Shown piece after piece: positions 23,310-32,188 of a stretch of DNA of 64,000 nt; position 1 is the first letter of the stretch, and every line of letters starts with the position of its first letter. The notes below the pieces were generated by a model. That model was not told where the DNA came from. It made no database searches and saw only the letters and a program-made list of their open reading frames with translations. The DNA lies in NCBI GenBank assembly GCA_947503965.1, contig CANNFU010000005.1, positions 62,001-126,000 on the forward strand, read 5' to 3'. This DNA comes from an uncultured Paracoccaceae bacterium. Lineage in GTDB: Bacteria > Pseudomonadota > Alphaproteobacteria > Rhodobacterales > Rhodobacteraceae. The position numbers were made by a program, and so were the translations under genes.

Positions 23310-26075
23310 ATGTCGTTTATTCAGTCCATAACCCGGTGCCCGCATCCCTTTGATCCTGACAGGGGAGAGGATGTGCTGGGCTGTTTACCGGCGCTGGACA
23401 GTGATCTGGCCGCACTGCTGCGCGGAACTGCTGGATGCAGCCCGTATCTGGCGGGGCTGATCCGCAGTGAGGCGGACTGGCTGGTTGCTGCGTTTGACGA
23501 TCCGGTGGCGGCTGTCGCGACCCTGCACAAAACCCTGCCAGCAGTGGCTTTGGCTGACTTGCCCGCCCATCTGCGGATGATGAAGCGTCGGATCGCTTTG
23601 ATTGTCGCGCTGGCAGACCTTGCCGGTGTCTGGCCGCTGGAACAGGTGACACAGGTTCTGACAGATTTTGCCGACGCCGCCACGAATGCCAGTATCACCG
23701 CGCTGATCCGTGCCGAGATGGACCGTGGCAAGCTGCCTGACCATCTGGACGCCACAGCAGGCGGTGGCATGTCCGTGCTGGCAATGGGCAAGATGGGCGC
23801 GGGAGAGTTGAACTATTCCTCGGATATCGATCTGATCTGCCTGTTTGACGAGACGCAGTTCAACCCGGCCGATTATCATGACATCCGTGCTGCCTTTATC
23901 CGGGTCACCCGGCGGATGGCGGCGATGCTGTCGGACGTGGCGGTTGGCGGGTATGTCTTTCGCACCGATCTGCGCCTGCGCCCGGATGCATCGGTCACGC
24001 CTGTCTGCCTGTCGATGGAAGCGGCAGAGCGGTATTACGAAAGCGTCGGGCGTACGTGGGAACGCGCCGCCTATATCAAGGCGCGGATCTGTGCGGGCGA
24101 TATGGTTGCAGGCAACAGGTTTCTGGAAACCCTGCGCCCTTTCGTTTGGCGCAAGCATCTGGATTTTGCCGCGATTCAGGATGCCCATGACATGCGCCTG
24201 AAGATCCGCGACCACAAAGGTCTGGGCGGTCCACTGACGCTGGAAGGGCACAACATGAAGCTGGGTCGCGGGGGTATCCGTGAGATTGAATTTTTTACCC
24301 AGACCCGGCAGTTGATCGCAGGCGGGCGCGACCCGTCATTGCGGGTACGCCGCACGGATCAGGGGCTTGCGCGTCTGGCAGCAGCGGGCTGGATACCAGA
24401 GGACACCGCAAAGACGTTACATGCCCATTATAAGGCCCATCGCGAGGTGGAGCATCGTTTGCAGATGATTAACGACGCGCAGACTCACGATCTGCCCGGT
24501 GATGATGACGGCTTTGCGCGATTGGCGGCTTTCATGGGAACGTCGGTGGACGCGCTGCGTGCCGATCTGAAGGCGCGGTTGTCGGAAGTACATGAACTGA
24601 CCGAAGGTTTCTTTGCCCCTGAACCGGCCGCACCCGTCACAACGCAATGGGGGGCGGAAGTCATCGCGCGATGGCACAGCTACCCTGCGTTACGTTCGAC
24701 CCGCGCGATCGAGATTTTTGACCGCCTGACGCCAGAGATCATGACCCGCCTGCAAGAGGCCGCAAAACCCGACGAAGCGCTTGCGCAGTTCGACAAGTTT
24801 CTTGCCGGGCTACCGGCCGGTGTGCAGCTTTTCTCGCTTTTCGAGGCGAACCCGCAATTGACCCAGTTGATCGTGGATATTGCGGCGACCGCCCCGGCGT
24901 TGTCGCAATATCTGTCCCGCAATGCGGGTGTTCTGGATGCGGTGATCGGCGGCGCGTTCTTTAGCGATTGGCCGACTGTCGCGGATCTGACCGCCGAGCT
25001 TCAGGCCACGTTGTCGCCCTTGGGTGATTATGAGAGCAAGCTGATCGCGGCACGTCGCTGGGCCAAGGAATGGCATTTCCGGATCGGGGTGCATCATCTG
25101 CGGGGATTGATCAATGCCGGGGCCGCCGGGCGTCAATATGCGGATCTGGCAGAGGCCGTGATCGCAGGGCTTTGGCCTGTGGTGGTGGATGATTTTGCTG
25201 GCAAACATGGGGTGCCGCCGGGGCGCGGTGGCGCGGTGCTGGGCATGGGATCATTGGGGGCAGGGCGATTGAATGCCGGGTCTGATCTTGATCTGATCAT
25301 GATCTATGATGCGGCGGGGGTTGAGGCGTCTGAAGGGCGCCGTCCCTTGGCGACACGTGCCTATTTCGCGCGGCTAACGCAGGCCTTGGTGACAGCACTC
25401 AGCGCGCCGATGTCCGAAGGGCGGCTATATGAGGTTGATATGCGTTTGCGCCCGTCCGGGCGGCAGGGGCCGGTGGCCACATCATTCGATGCGTTCCGGG
25501 ATTACCAACGCCATGAGGCATGGACATGGGAGCATCTGGCCCTGACCCGTGGACGCGTCATCGCCGGAGAGAGCACACTTGCGCAAGAGATCGAGGCGTT
25601 TCGTGTGGCCCTGCTGGCCGAGAAATCAGCCGGGCCCACCGTTTTGACGGACGTGTTGGAAATGCGCGCAAGGATCGCCGGGGCCAAGCCACCCAAAGGG
25701 GACTGGGATGCCAAGATCGGGCCGGGCCGGTTGCAGGATATTGAGCTTTTCGCGCAAACCGCGGCCTTGCGCGCCAAATCACCGGCACGCGATATTGCAG
25801 GTCAATTGCAGGCGGGTGTCGCTGTCGGATGGATTGATGCCGCTGATGCGCAGGCGGTAACCGACGCGGCAGGGTTCTTGTGGAACGTGCAGGCCGCCGC
25901 CGGTTTGCTGACAGGCGGTGATCTGGACCCCGATACATTGGGCGAAGGTGCGAAACGTCTGATCCTGCGGGAAAGCGTATGTGACGATTTAAAAGGGCTG
26001 CTGACGCAGTTGATCAAGGCGAGAGACATGGCAGAGGCAATCATCACCCGCATGTTGCGGGCAGGGGCAACATGA
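23310..26075 (+). CDS. glnE: Glutamine synthetase adenylyltransferase/deadenylylase
   Basis: A 921-residue two-headed enzyme that adds AMP to, and removes AMP from, glutamine synthetase in response to PII. Two nucleotidyltransferase domains are visible. The deadenylylase half carries AMGKMGAGELNYSSDIDLI with the catalytic D-x-D; the adenylylase half carries GMGSLGAGRLNAGSDLDLIM. RGGIREIEFFTQ and GPGRLQDIELFAQ are the paired linker motifs. The start at 23310 is chosen (AGG nearby); 12 residues of upstream frame are unsupported. An 87-residue protein overlaps its stop codon. Confidence 0.97.
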   Translation: MSFIQSITRCPHPFDPDRGEDVLGCLPALDSDLAALLRGTAGCSPYLAGLIRSEADWLVAAFDDPVAAVATLHKTLPAVALADLPAHLRMMKRRIALIVALADLAGVWPLEQVTQVLTDFADAATNASITALIRAEMDRGKLPDHLDATAGGGMSVLAMGKMGAGELNYSSDIDLICLFDETQFNPADYHDIRAAFIRVTRRMAAMLSDVAVGGYVFRTDLRLRPDASVTPVCLSMEAAERYYESVGRTWERAAYIKARICAGDMVAGNRFLETLRPFVWRKHLDFAAIQDAHDMRLKIRDHKGLGGPLTLEGHNMKLGRGGIREIEFFTQTRQLIAGGRDPSLRVRRTDQGLARLAAAGWIPEDTAKTLHAHYKAHREVEHRLQMINDAQTHDLPGDDDGFARLAAFMGTSVDALRADLKARLSEVHELTEGFFAPEPAAPVTTQWGAEVIARWHSYPALRSTRAIEIFDRLTPEIMTRLQEAAKPDEALAQFDKFLAGLPAGVQLFSLFEANPQLTQLIVDIAATAPALSQYLSRNAGVLDAVIGGAFFSDWPTVADLTAELQATLSPLGDYESKLIAARRWAKEWHFRIGVHHLRGLINAGAAGRQYADLAEAVIAGLWPVVVDDFAGKHGVPPGRGGAVLGMGSLGAGRLNAGSDLDLIMIYDAAGVEASEGRRPLATRAYFARLTQALVTALSAPMSEGRLYEVDMRLRPSGRQGPVATSFDAFRDYQRHEAWTWEHLALTRGRVIAGESTLAQEIEAFRVALLAEKSAGPTVLTDVLEMRARIAGAKPPKGDWDAKIGPGRLQDIELFAQTAALRAKSPARDIAGQLQAGVAVGWIDAADAQAVTDAAGFLWNVQAAAGLLTGGDLDPDTLGEGAKRLILRESVCDDLKGLLTQLIKARDMAEAIITRMLRAGAT

Positions 26076-26335
26076 CGGACGCACATGACCCCAAGGGACT
26101 GATCCGCGAGGCCTACCGGATCGAAGGGATCGGCGCACCGGAATGCCGGACCATCTTTCTTGATTGGGCTTTGGGTGTGCCGCCGGGCACCGATCCACGC
26201 AAGGCGGTTGCCGCGTTGCTTGATCTCTATGCGCAGGAACCGCCAGATCACCCGATGACGCGGACCTTGAAAGACGCGCTTGCCGCCCCTGTTCAGCCGA
26301 AACGCCGCGGTGGGCGGGCCGGGCGGTTAGCCTAG
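26072..26335 (+). CDS. 87-residue protein coupled to glnE
   Basis: I cannot name this family. It starts in the glnE stop codon (ATGA overlap), so it should be made together with GlnE. The sequence begins MTDAHDPKGLIREAYRIEGI and contains ECRTIFLDWALGVPPGTDP, a compact helical protein without signal or membrane segment, ending in a basic tail (KRRGGRAGRLA). Its last nine bases overlap the 3' end of the convergent eda gene. A role in nitrogen regulation is only an inference from coupling. Confidence 0.8.
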   Translation: MTDAHDPKGLIREAYRIEGIGAPECRTIFLDWALGVPPGTDPRKAVAALLDLYAQEPPDHPMTRTLKDALAAPVQPKRRGGRAGRLA

Positions 26336-26965
26336 TTTTGCGGCTTCTTGCGCCAATGCGGTGATGCCAGCCCAGTCGCGCGCCTGCACCTTGTCCTTGG
26401 GTGCGACCCACGATCCGCCAACGCACAGCGTATTGCTCAGGCCCAGATAGATCGGCGCGTTGCTCAGGCTGACGCCGCCGGTGGGGCAGAATTTCACCTG
26501 TGGGATCGGTGCGCCGATTGCTTTGAGCGCGGGCGCGCCGCCATTGGCCTCGGCCGGGAAAAACTTTTGGACGGTGTAGCCGCGTTCAAGAAGGCGCATC
26601 GCCTCGGTTGCGGTGGCGGCACCGGGCAGCAATGGCAGGTCATTCGCCTCGCACGCATCCAATAGCCGGTCGGTCGCCCCCGGTGATACCCCAAAGGTAG
26701 CGCCTGCCGCCTTGGCATCTTCGACATCCTTGGGCGTCAACAGGGTTCCCGCGCCCACGACACCACCTTCGACGGTCGCCATTTCGCGGATCACGTCCAG
26801 TGCTGCGGGGGTGCGTAATGTGACCTCCAGCGCTGGAAGACCGCCAGCGACCAGAGCACTGGCAAGGTCGGCGGCAATACTGGCATCATCGACAACCAGA
26901 ACCGGGACAACGGGGGCCATCAGGCAAACCTTGGCGGCGGCGGCAGAGGCATCTTGTGGGGTCAT
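26327..26965 (-). CDS. eda: 2-keto-3-deoxy-6-phosphogluconate aldolase
   Basis: A 212-residue class I aldolase. The Schiff-base Lys134 is in YTVQKFFPAE, the catalytic Glu47 in PALEVTLRTP, and VKFCPTGGVSLSNAP forms the phosphate-binding loop. It splits KDPG into pyruvate and glyceraldehyde-3-phosphate, the last step of the Entner-Doudoroff pathway. It lies 79 bases after edd on the same strand, so the two are probably one operon under the operator upstream of edd. Confidence 0.96.
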   Translation of the reverse strand: MTPQDASAAAAKVCLMAPVVPVLVVDDASIAADLASALVAGGLPALEVTLRTPAALDVIREMATVEGGVVGAGTLLTPKDVEDAKAAGATFGVSPGATDRLLDACEANDLPLLPGAATATEAMRLLERGYTVQKFFPAEANGGAPALKAIGAPIPQVKFCPTGGVSLSNAPIYLGLSNTLCVGGSWVAPKDKVQARDWAGITALAQEAAKLG

Positions 26966-27044
26966 GACTATTTCCTGGATTTATATGGCCGCGGCAATGC
27001 CGGATGCCGCTGGCGGGCGTTAGATGTGAAAAAGAAGGGCAATG

Positions 27045-28850
27045 TCAGACCGCGACACCGGCGCCTGTCGCAGCGAGGCCCACGTTCTTGCGGAACACCT
27101 CGAACAGCTCGCGTCCGACGCCGTTGCCGTTCCCGCTTAGATCGGCAGTGGCGGGGGTGCGGGTGCTCAGGTCAACGCCAAGGACATCAATCGTTCCTTT
27201 GGTCGCATCCAGCCGGATGACGTCGCCATCGCGCACCAGCGAGATGGGACCATCATCTGCCGCTTCGGGGCAGACATGAATGGCAGACGGTACCTTGCCC
27301 GATGCGCCGGACATGCGTCCGTCAGTCACCAATGCGACCCGCAGCCCACGATCCTGCAACACGGCCAGCGTCGGCGTCAGCCCGTGCAATTCCGGCATGC
27401 CGTTCGATTTCGGGCCTTGGAAGCGGACGACGATCACAGTGTCTTCGGTGAATTCGCCTGCCTTGAACGCTGCTTTCACAGCATCTTGGGTGTGAAAGAC
27501 GCGGGCAGGGGCCTCAACGATGTGCCTTTCCTCGGCAACGGCAGAGGTTTTGATCACCCCGCGCCCCAGATTACCGGACAGTTGGGTCAGCCCGCCTGTC
27601 GGGTGAAACGGATCATTGGCAGGGCGCAGCACCTTTTCGTTGTGCGATTTGCCAGCGCCGGGGGCATAGGTGATGCGCCCATCAGTCAGTTTGGGTTCTT
27701 GTGTGTAGAGCTCCAACCCGTCACCGGCGACGGTTTTGGTATCGTCATGCAGCAGACCCGCGTTCAGCAATTCGCCGATCATGTAGCCCAATCCGCCTGC
27801 GGCGTGGAAATGGTTCACATCCGCCAGCCCGTTTGGATAAACCTTGGCCATCAGCGGCGTGACTTCGGACAGATCGCTGAAATCCTCCAGATCAAGGATG
27901 ATCCCTGCGGCCCTTGCCATCGCAGGCAGGTGGATGACCAGATTGGTCGATCCGCCTGTGGCCATCAGGCCGACGATCCCGTTGACGAACGCCTTTTCGT
28001 CCAGAATATCGCAGACCGGGCGATAGTCATTGCCAAGCGCCGTAATTTCAAGCGCGCGTTCGGTGCCTGCCGTGGTCAACGCATCGCGCAGGGGCGTGCC
28101 GGGATTGACGAAGGAGGCGCCCGGCAGATGCAGACCCATGAATTCCATCAGCATCTGGTTGGTGTTCGCCGTGCCGTAAAACGTACAGGTGCCCGGACCG
28201 TGGTAAGAGGCCATCTCGGCCTCCATCAACTTGTCGCGCCCAACTTCTCCGGTGGCGAATTGCTGGCGGACGCGGGCCTTTTCGTCGTTGGGCAGACCTG
28301 AAACCATGGGGCCTGCGGGCATGAACAGCCCCGGAATGTAGCCAAAGGTCGCGGCTGCCATCACCAGCCCCGGCACGATCTTGTCACAGACCCCCAGATA
28401 GATCGCGCTGTCAAAGACGTTATGCGACAACCCGACACCAGCGGCGAGCGCGATGACGTCGCGTGAAAACAGCGACAGCTCCATGCCGGTCTGGCCTTGG
28501 GTCACGCCGTCACACATGGCCGGTACACCGCCTGCAACCTGGGCTGTGCCCCCTGCGGCACGGGCCGCTTCACGGATCAGATCGGGATAGCGTTCGAACG
28601 GCTGATGCGCTGACAACATGTCATTGTAGGCGGTAATGATCCCGATATTGGGGCTGCGCGCGTCGGTCAATGCGGCCTTGTCCTCACCCATTGCGGCATA
28701 GGCATGGGCCTGATTGCCACAGGTCAGATGGGCACGGCGCGGACCTTCGGCTGCGGCGCGCGCCATTGTGTCCATATAGGTGCTGCGGGTCGCCTCTGAA
28801 CGGGCTTTGATGCGGTCGGTGACAGCGGCTACTTTCGGGTGAAGTGGCAT
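27045..28850 (-). CDS. edd: 6-phosphogluconate dehydratase
   Basis: A 601-residue IlvD/Edd-family dehydratase that turns 6-phosphogluconate into KDPG. Iron-sulfur ligands are visible in [18 protein letters not shown] and [10 protein letters not shown]; a further Cys is in [16 protein letters not shown]. The C-terminal swivel domain has [22 protein letters not shown]. The start at 28850 is chosen because GAGG lies seven bases upstream and the length then matches the family; an ATG at 28862 is possible. A perfect LacI-type palindrome lies 43 bases upstream. Confidence 0.96.
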   Translation of the reverse strand: MPLHPKVAAVTDRIKARSEATRSTYMDTMARAAAEGPRRAHLTCGNQAHAYAAMGEDKAALTDARSPNIGIITAYNDMLSAHQPFERYPDLIREAARAAGGTAQVAGGVPAMCDGVTQGQTGMELSLFSRDVIALAAGVGLSHNVFDSAIYLGVCDKIVPGLVMAAATFGYIPGLFMPAGPMVSGLPNDEKARVRQQFATGEVGRDKLMEAEMASYHGPGTCTFYGTANTNQMLMEFMGLHLPGASFVNPGTPLRDALTTAGTERALEITALGNDYRPVCDILDEKAFVNGIVGLMATGGSTNLVIHLPAMARAAGIILDLEDFSDLSEVTPLMAKVYPNGLADVNHFHAAGGLGYMIGELLNAGLLHDDTKTVAGDGLELYTQEPKLTDGRITYAPGAGKSHNEKVLRPANDPFHPTGGLTQLSGNLGRGVIKTSAVAEERHIVEAPARVFHTQDAVKAAFKAGEFTEDTVIVVRFQGPKSNGMPELHGLTPTLAVLQDRGLRVALVTDGRMSGASGKVPSAIHVCPEAADDGPISLVRDGDVIRLDATKGTIDVLGVDLSTRTPATADLSGNGNGVGRELFEVFRKNVGLAATGAGVAV

Positions 28851-28892
28851 TTGCGTCCTCATGTACAGATTTCGGCAATTTATAGCACATCG

Positions 28893-28906
28893 TGTTAGCG
28901 CTAACA
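28893..28906. promoter_or_regulatory. LacI/GntR-type operator ahead of edd
   Basis: TGTTAGCGCTAACA is a perfect 14-base palindrome with the central CG typical of LacI-family operators. Its position, 43 bases upstream of edd, suggests repression of edd-eda by a sugar-responsive LacI-family protein that is not encoded in this window. Confidence 0.75.
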
Positions 28907-29019
28907 AGCAATGGCGCGCCGGATGGGGCATTCATCTGAACGCCGACCACACGGCCAGCCATATTGTTTGCATATTTCGTTGCTAGGCGGTTTGCACGTT
29001 TGAAGACAGGTAGATAGGT

Positions 29020-29577
29020 ATGTTTCGAAGATCTTTCATGGCGATGGTTGCGATGGCCGGGCTTGCGGCATGTTCTGGTGGGGCAGCCTTTGTGCCCAGC
29101 CAAGCCGCACCGGATATCCAGCGGTCCTATGCCTTGGCCCAGTTCACGTTCGCGGCGAAACCCGACATCACCGTTTCCGAAAGCGAAGACTACTATCCCT
29201 TTGCAGATGTCGTCTGGCGGGGGGACCCCCGCGGGCCGCGGGTGCCGCAGGTCGCCGCGATGTTCCAGACCGCAGCAGAGCGGGCCAAACGTGCCCTGAC
29301 CGGTGAGGTGCCGGTGGCCGTCAACGTCACACTTGTCCGTTTTCACGGTGTCACTGATCGCACCCGATATTCGGTGGGTGGCAATTACAACATCATATTC
29401 GACATGACTGTGCGCGATGCCAGAACCGGCACGGTGCTTGAACCTGCACGCCGCATTGCAGTCAATCTTGATGCACCCGGCGGGTCCGAAGCTGTTGCAT
29501 TGGAACAAAGCGGGCAAACCCAGAAGGTGCGTGTGACGGATTTTCTGACATCCGTTTTGCAGGACGAACTGTCCTGA
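29020..29577 (+). CDS. Unknown lipoprotein
   Basis: A 185-residue exported lipoprotein. The signal peptide ends in a clear lipobox (GLAACSGG, Cys18). The mature part is predicted mixed alpha/beta with no motif I can tie to a function (RSYALAQFTFAAKPDITVSE; GNYNIIFDMTVRDARTG). It resembles lipoproteins that are common in Rhodobacterales, perhaps DUF6778, but this is from memory. It is divergent from edd and followed after 41 bases by rlmI. Confidence 0.8.
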   Translation: MFRRSFMAMVAMAGLAACSGGAAFVPSQAAPDIQRSYALAQFTFAAKPDITVSESEDYYPFADVVWRGDPRGPRVPQVAAMFQTAAERAKRALTGEVPVAVNVTLVRFHGVTDRTRYSVGGNYNIIFDMTVRDARTGTVLEPARRIAVNLDAPGGSEAVALEQSGQTQKVRVTDFLTSVLQDELS

Positions 29578-29595
29578 TCCGCCTTTCAAAAGGAA

Positions 29596-29623
29596 TTCAT
29601 AGCCGCTAAAGGGCGACTATGAA
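29596..29623 (+). promoter_or_regulatory. Hairpin enclosing the rlmI start codon
   Basis: TTCATAG (29596-29602) pairs with CTATGAA (29617-29623), which contains the rlmI AUG. Three more base pairs (CGC/GCG) form inside after one mismatch. The AAAGGG ribosome-binding site is in the loop. Such a fold could limit initiation. Confidence 0.45.
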
Positions 29624-30827
29624 TATATCCATCCAAGACCCCGATCTGCCTGTCGTCCGCCTTTTGCCCAAAGCCGAGGCGCGCGCGATCCGCCATGGCT
29701 TTCCCTGGGTCTATGCCAATGAACTGGTCACCGACCGCCGGACGCGCAATCTGACCCCGGGTACCATCGCTCGGCTCGAGGATGCGGGCCGGGTGGTGAT
29801 GGGTGTTGTCGCGGTTAATCCGCACTCGAAAATCATTTGTCGCGTGCTGGACCGTGATCCTGATGCGGTGATCGACGAAGACTGGTTCAAATCCCGGATT
29901 GCCTACGCGCTGGCCCATCGCGAACGCCTTTATGATGCGCCGTTCTATCGCCTTGTCCACGCCGAGGCGGACGGATTGCCCGGGGTGGTCATTGACCGGT
30001 TTGGCGATGTCGCCGTCGTGCAGCCGAATGCGGCCTGGGCTGATCTTTTGATCGCGCCTCTGGTTGCAGCCCTGCAATCGGTGACGGGCGTTCAGACCGT
30101 GATCCTGAACGGCACCGGTCGCGCACGCGGGTTGGAGGGCTTGGACGAAAGAACAGAGGTGATTGCTGGCATGGCCCCTGATGGTCCGCTGCCGGTCCCG
30201 ATGAATGGCGCCACCTATATGGCCGATGTCATGGGTGGTCAGAAAACGGGTTTGTTCTATGACCAACGGCCCAACCATGCCTTTGTCGCCGGGTTGGCGA
30301 AAGATGCGCGGGTATTGGACGTTTTTGCGCATGTGGGTGGCTTCGGTCTGGCGGCCCTGGCGCATGGTGCGGCATCGGCCCTTGCCGTTGACGGATCAGA
30401 GCCCGCACTGGCCCTGGCGGCGCAAGGGGCGCAGGCGATGGGCGCCGACGCGCGATTTGCCACGCGTAAGGGCGATGCGTTTGATACTTTGGCCGCACTG
30501 GCGGACGAGCGTGAGACATTCGACATCGTTATCTGCGATCCACCGGCCTTTGCGCCATCCAAACAGGCGCTCGATGCGGGTCTGCGTGCGTATGAACGGG
30601 TCGCGCGTCTGGCGGCACCTTTGGTGGCTGAGGGTGGATATCTGGTGCTGTGTTCCTGCTCGCATGCGGCCGATCTGACGAAATTCCGCAATGCGTCATC
30701 CCGCGGCATCGGTCGGGCAGGGCGGCGGGGCCAGATCATCCATACTGGCTTTGCCGGGCCGGACCATCCGCTGATGCCGCATCTGGCGGAAAGCGGATAT
30801 CTCAAGGCCGTGATTTATCGCCTATGA
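29619..30827 (+). CDS. rlmI: RlmI-like 23S rRNA cytosine-C5 methyltransferase
   Basis: A 402-residue protein with an N-terminal PUA-type RNA-binding domain (LLPKAEARAIRHGFPWVYANE) and a C-terminal class I SAM methyltransferase. The SAM loop is VLDVFAHVGGFGLAALAHGA. The catalytic motif IV is FDIVICDPPAFAPSK, and the second Cys motif is YLVLCSCSH. E. coli RlmI methylates C1962 of 23S rRNA; the exact site here is not proven. It is translationally coupled to a PIN-domain gene by an ATGA overlap. Confidence 0.88.
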   Translation: MNISIQDPDLPVVRLLPKAEARAIRHGFPWVYANELVTDRRTRNLTPGTIARLEDAGRVVMGVVAVNPHSKIICRVLDRDPDAVIDEDWFKSRIAYALAHRERLYDAPFYRLVHAEADGLPGVVIDRFGDVAVVQPNAAWADLLIAPLVAALQSVTGVQTVILNGTGRARGLEGLDERTEVIAGMAPDGPLPVPMNGATYMADVMGGQKTGLFYDQRPNHAFVAGLAKDARVLDVFAHVGGFGLAALAHGAASALAVDGSEPALALAAQGAQAMGADARFATRKGDAFDTLAALADERETFDIVICDPPAFAPSKQALDAGLRAYERVARLAAPLVAEGGYLVLCSCSHAADLTKFRNASSRGIGRAGRRGQIIHTGFAGPDHPLMPHLAESGYLKAVIYRL

Positions 30828-31375
30828 GGGTGATGATCGACGCCTGCGTTCTTTATCCGACGGTGATGCGCGAGGTGGTGCTGGGCTGCGCAAGACAAGG
30901 GCTGTTTGAACCCCGCTGGTCGCCGCGTATTCTGGAAGAATGGGCGCGGGCCGTGGTCAAGCTGGGACCAGAGCAAGAGGTGTTGGCGCGCGGTGAGATT
31001 GCGGCACTGGGGGCGGCATTTCCCGACGCGCTTGTCACATACCCGGCAGAGATGGAGCGCCGGTTCTGGCTGCCGGACGAAAACGATATCCATGTGCTGG
31101 CCGCAGCGGTCGCGGGGTCCTGTGATCTGATCCTGACGCTGAACCACAAGGATTTTCCGCGTGATATCCTGAGTGATGCGATGCTGGATCGCGAAGGCCC
31201 GGATCTGTTTTTGTGCGACCTTCTGGCAGAGGCCCCGGATCAGGTCGGGGCCGTGGCGGACGCCGTGCTGACCACAGCCAATGACTTGTCAGACCGTCCA
31301 TGGACCATGCGCGCGCTGATGAAAAAGGCGCGTTTGCCGCGGTTTGGCAAAGCGTTGGAACGTCATTCAGGATAG
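30824..31375 (+). CDS. PIN-domain protein (RSP_2648-like)
   Basis: A 183-residue protein with a PIN fold. The first acidic residue is in MIDACVLYP, another in PDENDIHVLAAA, and a third in SCDLILTLNHKDF, matching the metal-binding acidic set of PIN ribonucleases. No antitoxin is adjacent. The start overlaps the rlmI stop, which points to a role in RNA metabolism and away from a toxin-antitoxin pair. It matches my memory of the family named after R. sphaeroides RSP_2648. A terminator follows. Confidence 0.85.
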   Translation: MRVMIDACVLYPTVMREVVLGCARQGLFEPRWSPRILEEWARAVVKLGPEQEVLARGEIAALGAAFPDALVTYPAEMERRFWLPDENDIHVLAAAVAGSCDLILTLNHKDFPRDILSDAMLDREGPDLFLCDLLAEAPDQVGAVADAVLTTANDLSDRPWTMRALMKKARLPRFGKALERHSG

Positions 31376-31377
31376 CC

Positions 31378-31405
31378 GTCCCGGTCTTGAACCGGGACTT
31401 CTTTC
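31378..31405 (+). terminator. Terminator after the rlmI-PIN operon
   Basis: GTCCCGGT (31378-31385) pairs perfectly with ACCGGGAC (31391-31398) around CTTGA, followed by TTCTTTC. It lies directly after the PIN stop codon. Confidence 0.7.
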
Positions 31406-31432
31406 GCTGGGCCTGTTGTGAAGACCCCCCGA

Positions 31433-32134
31433 TCAGGTCCGGGGCGTTATCGCACCGTCCCATTTTGCCTCGTTGGCCTCGATCGCGGCGATCCGCTGAT
31501 CTGTCTTGGGGTGGCTCATGATCCATGCGGGCATTGCGGCACCACGCGCACCTGTCAGTGTTTCGAGTTTCGAAAACAGCGACTTTTGCGGCCCCGTTCC
31601 GATCCCGGCCTTAACTAGCAGGGCAGAGGCATAGGCGTCCGCCTCAAACTCATCCTGGCGCGACAGGCGTGCGGCCAAAAGGCTCATCAGCAGGTTCGCA
31701 ATCCAAGGACCGATGCCGGGGATGAAGCGGCTTAGCACCATCGCAAGCGCGGTACGCATCGCGTTCTGCCCGGAAAAATCGATCATGCGGCGGCGCGAAT
31801 GGCCAAGCGCCACATGGCCCAATTCATGGGCAATCACGCTCGCCATTTCCTCGGACGTGACCTGACCCTGTCGGTATTTGTTGAAAAAACCGCGCGTGAT
31901 GAAGATGCGCCCATCGGGGGCGGCCAAGCCATTCACAGGCTCAATCTCGTAGATGTGCACGCGGATACGGTCGATATCCAACGCCTTGGCCATCCGGTCC
32001 ATCAATACCTTCAGGATCGGATCGGCCAACTCGGTCGAGTTCGCGTCAAGTTCGCGTTTCGTGCGCCAGACCGAAAACCGGTACATGACCAGCCCGTAAG
32101 CCAACGCCAAAAGGATCGGGGTAAACTTTAACAT
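31433..32134 (-). CDS. M48-family zinc metallopeptidase
   Basis: A 233-residue membrane-anchored peptidase. An N-terminal helix (about 5-20) is followed by the catalytic site VIAHELGHVALGHS (His103-Glu-x-x-His107). The third zinc ligand is in RQDEFEADAYAS. A second hydrophobic stretch (about 130-155) resembles the membrane hairpins of HtpX-type enzymes. LNG-like substrate strand residues are seen in VNGLAAPDGRIFIT. It ends a minus-strand series with the CoxE-like VWA, DUF2927 and MoxR genes, 54 bases after the VWA gene. Likely envelope protein quality control; substrates unknown. Confidence 0.9.
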   Translation of the reverse strand: MLKFTPILLALAYGLVMYRFSVWRTKRELDANSTELADPILKVLMDRMAKALDIDRIRVHIYEIEPVNGLAAPDGRIFITRGFFNKYRQGQVTSEEMASVIAHELGHVALGHSRRRMIDFSGQNAMRTALAMVLSRFIPGIGPWIANLLMSLLAARLSRQDEFEADAYASALLVKAGIGTGPQKSLFSKLETLTGARGAAMPAWIMSHPKTDQRIAAIEANEAKWDGAITPRT

Positions 32135-32188
32135 GACCTACATATGGGACGTCTGATCTGATTTGCCAGTGTGCGGGATGTCGCGGTT

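Noticed and set aside
30824-31375. PIN protein as a toxin of a toxin-antitoxin pair
   Set aside because: No antitoxin-like gene adjacent; it is coupled to an rRNA methyltransferase gene.
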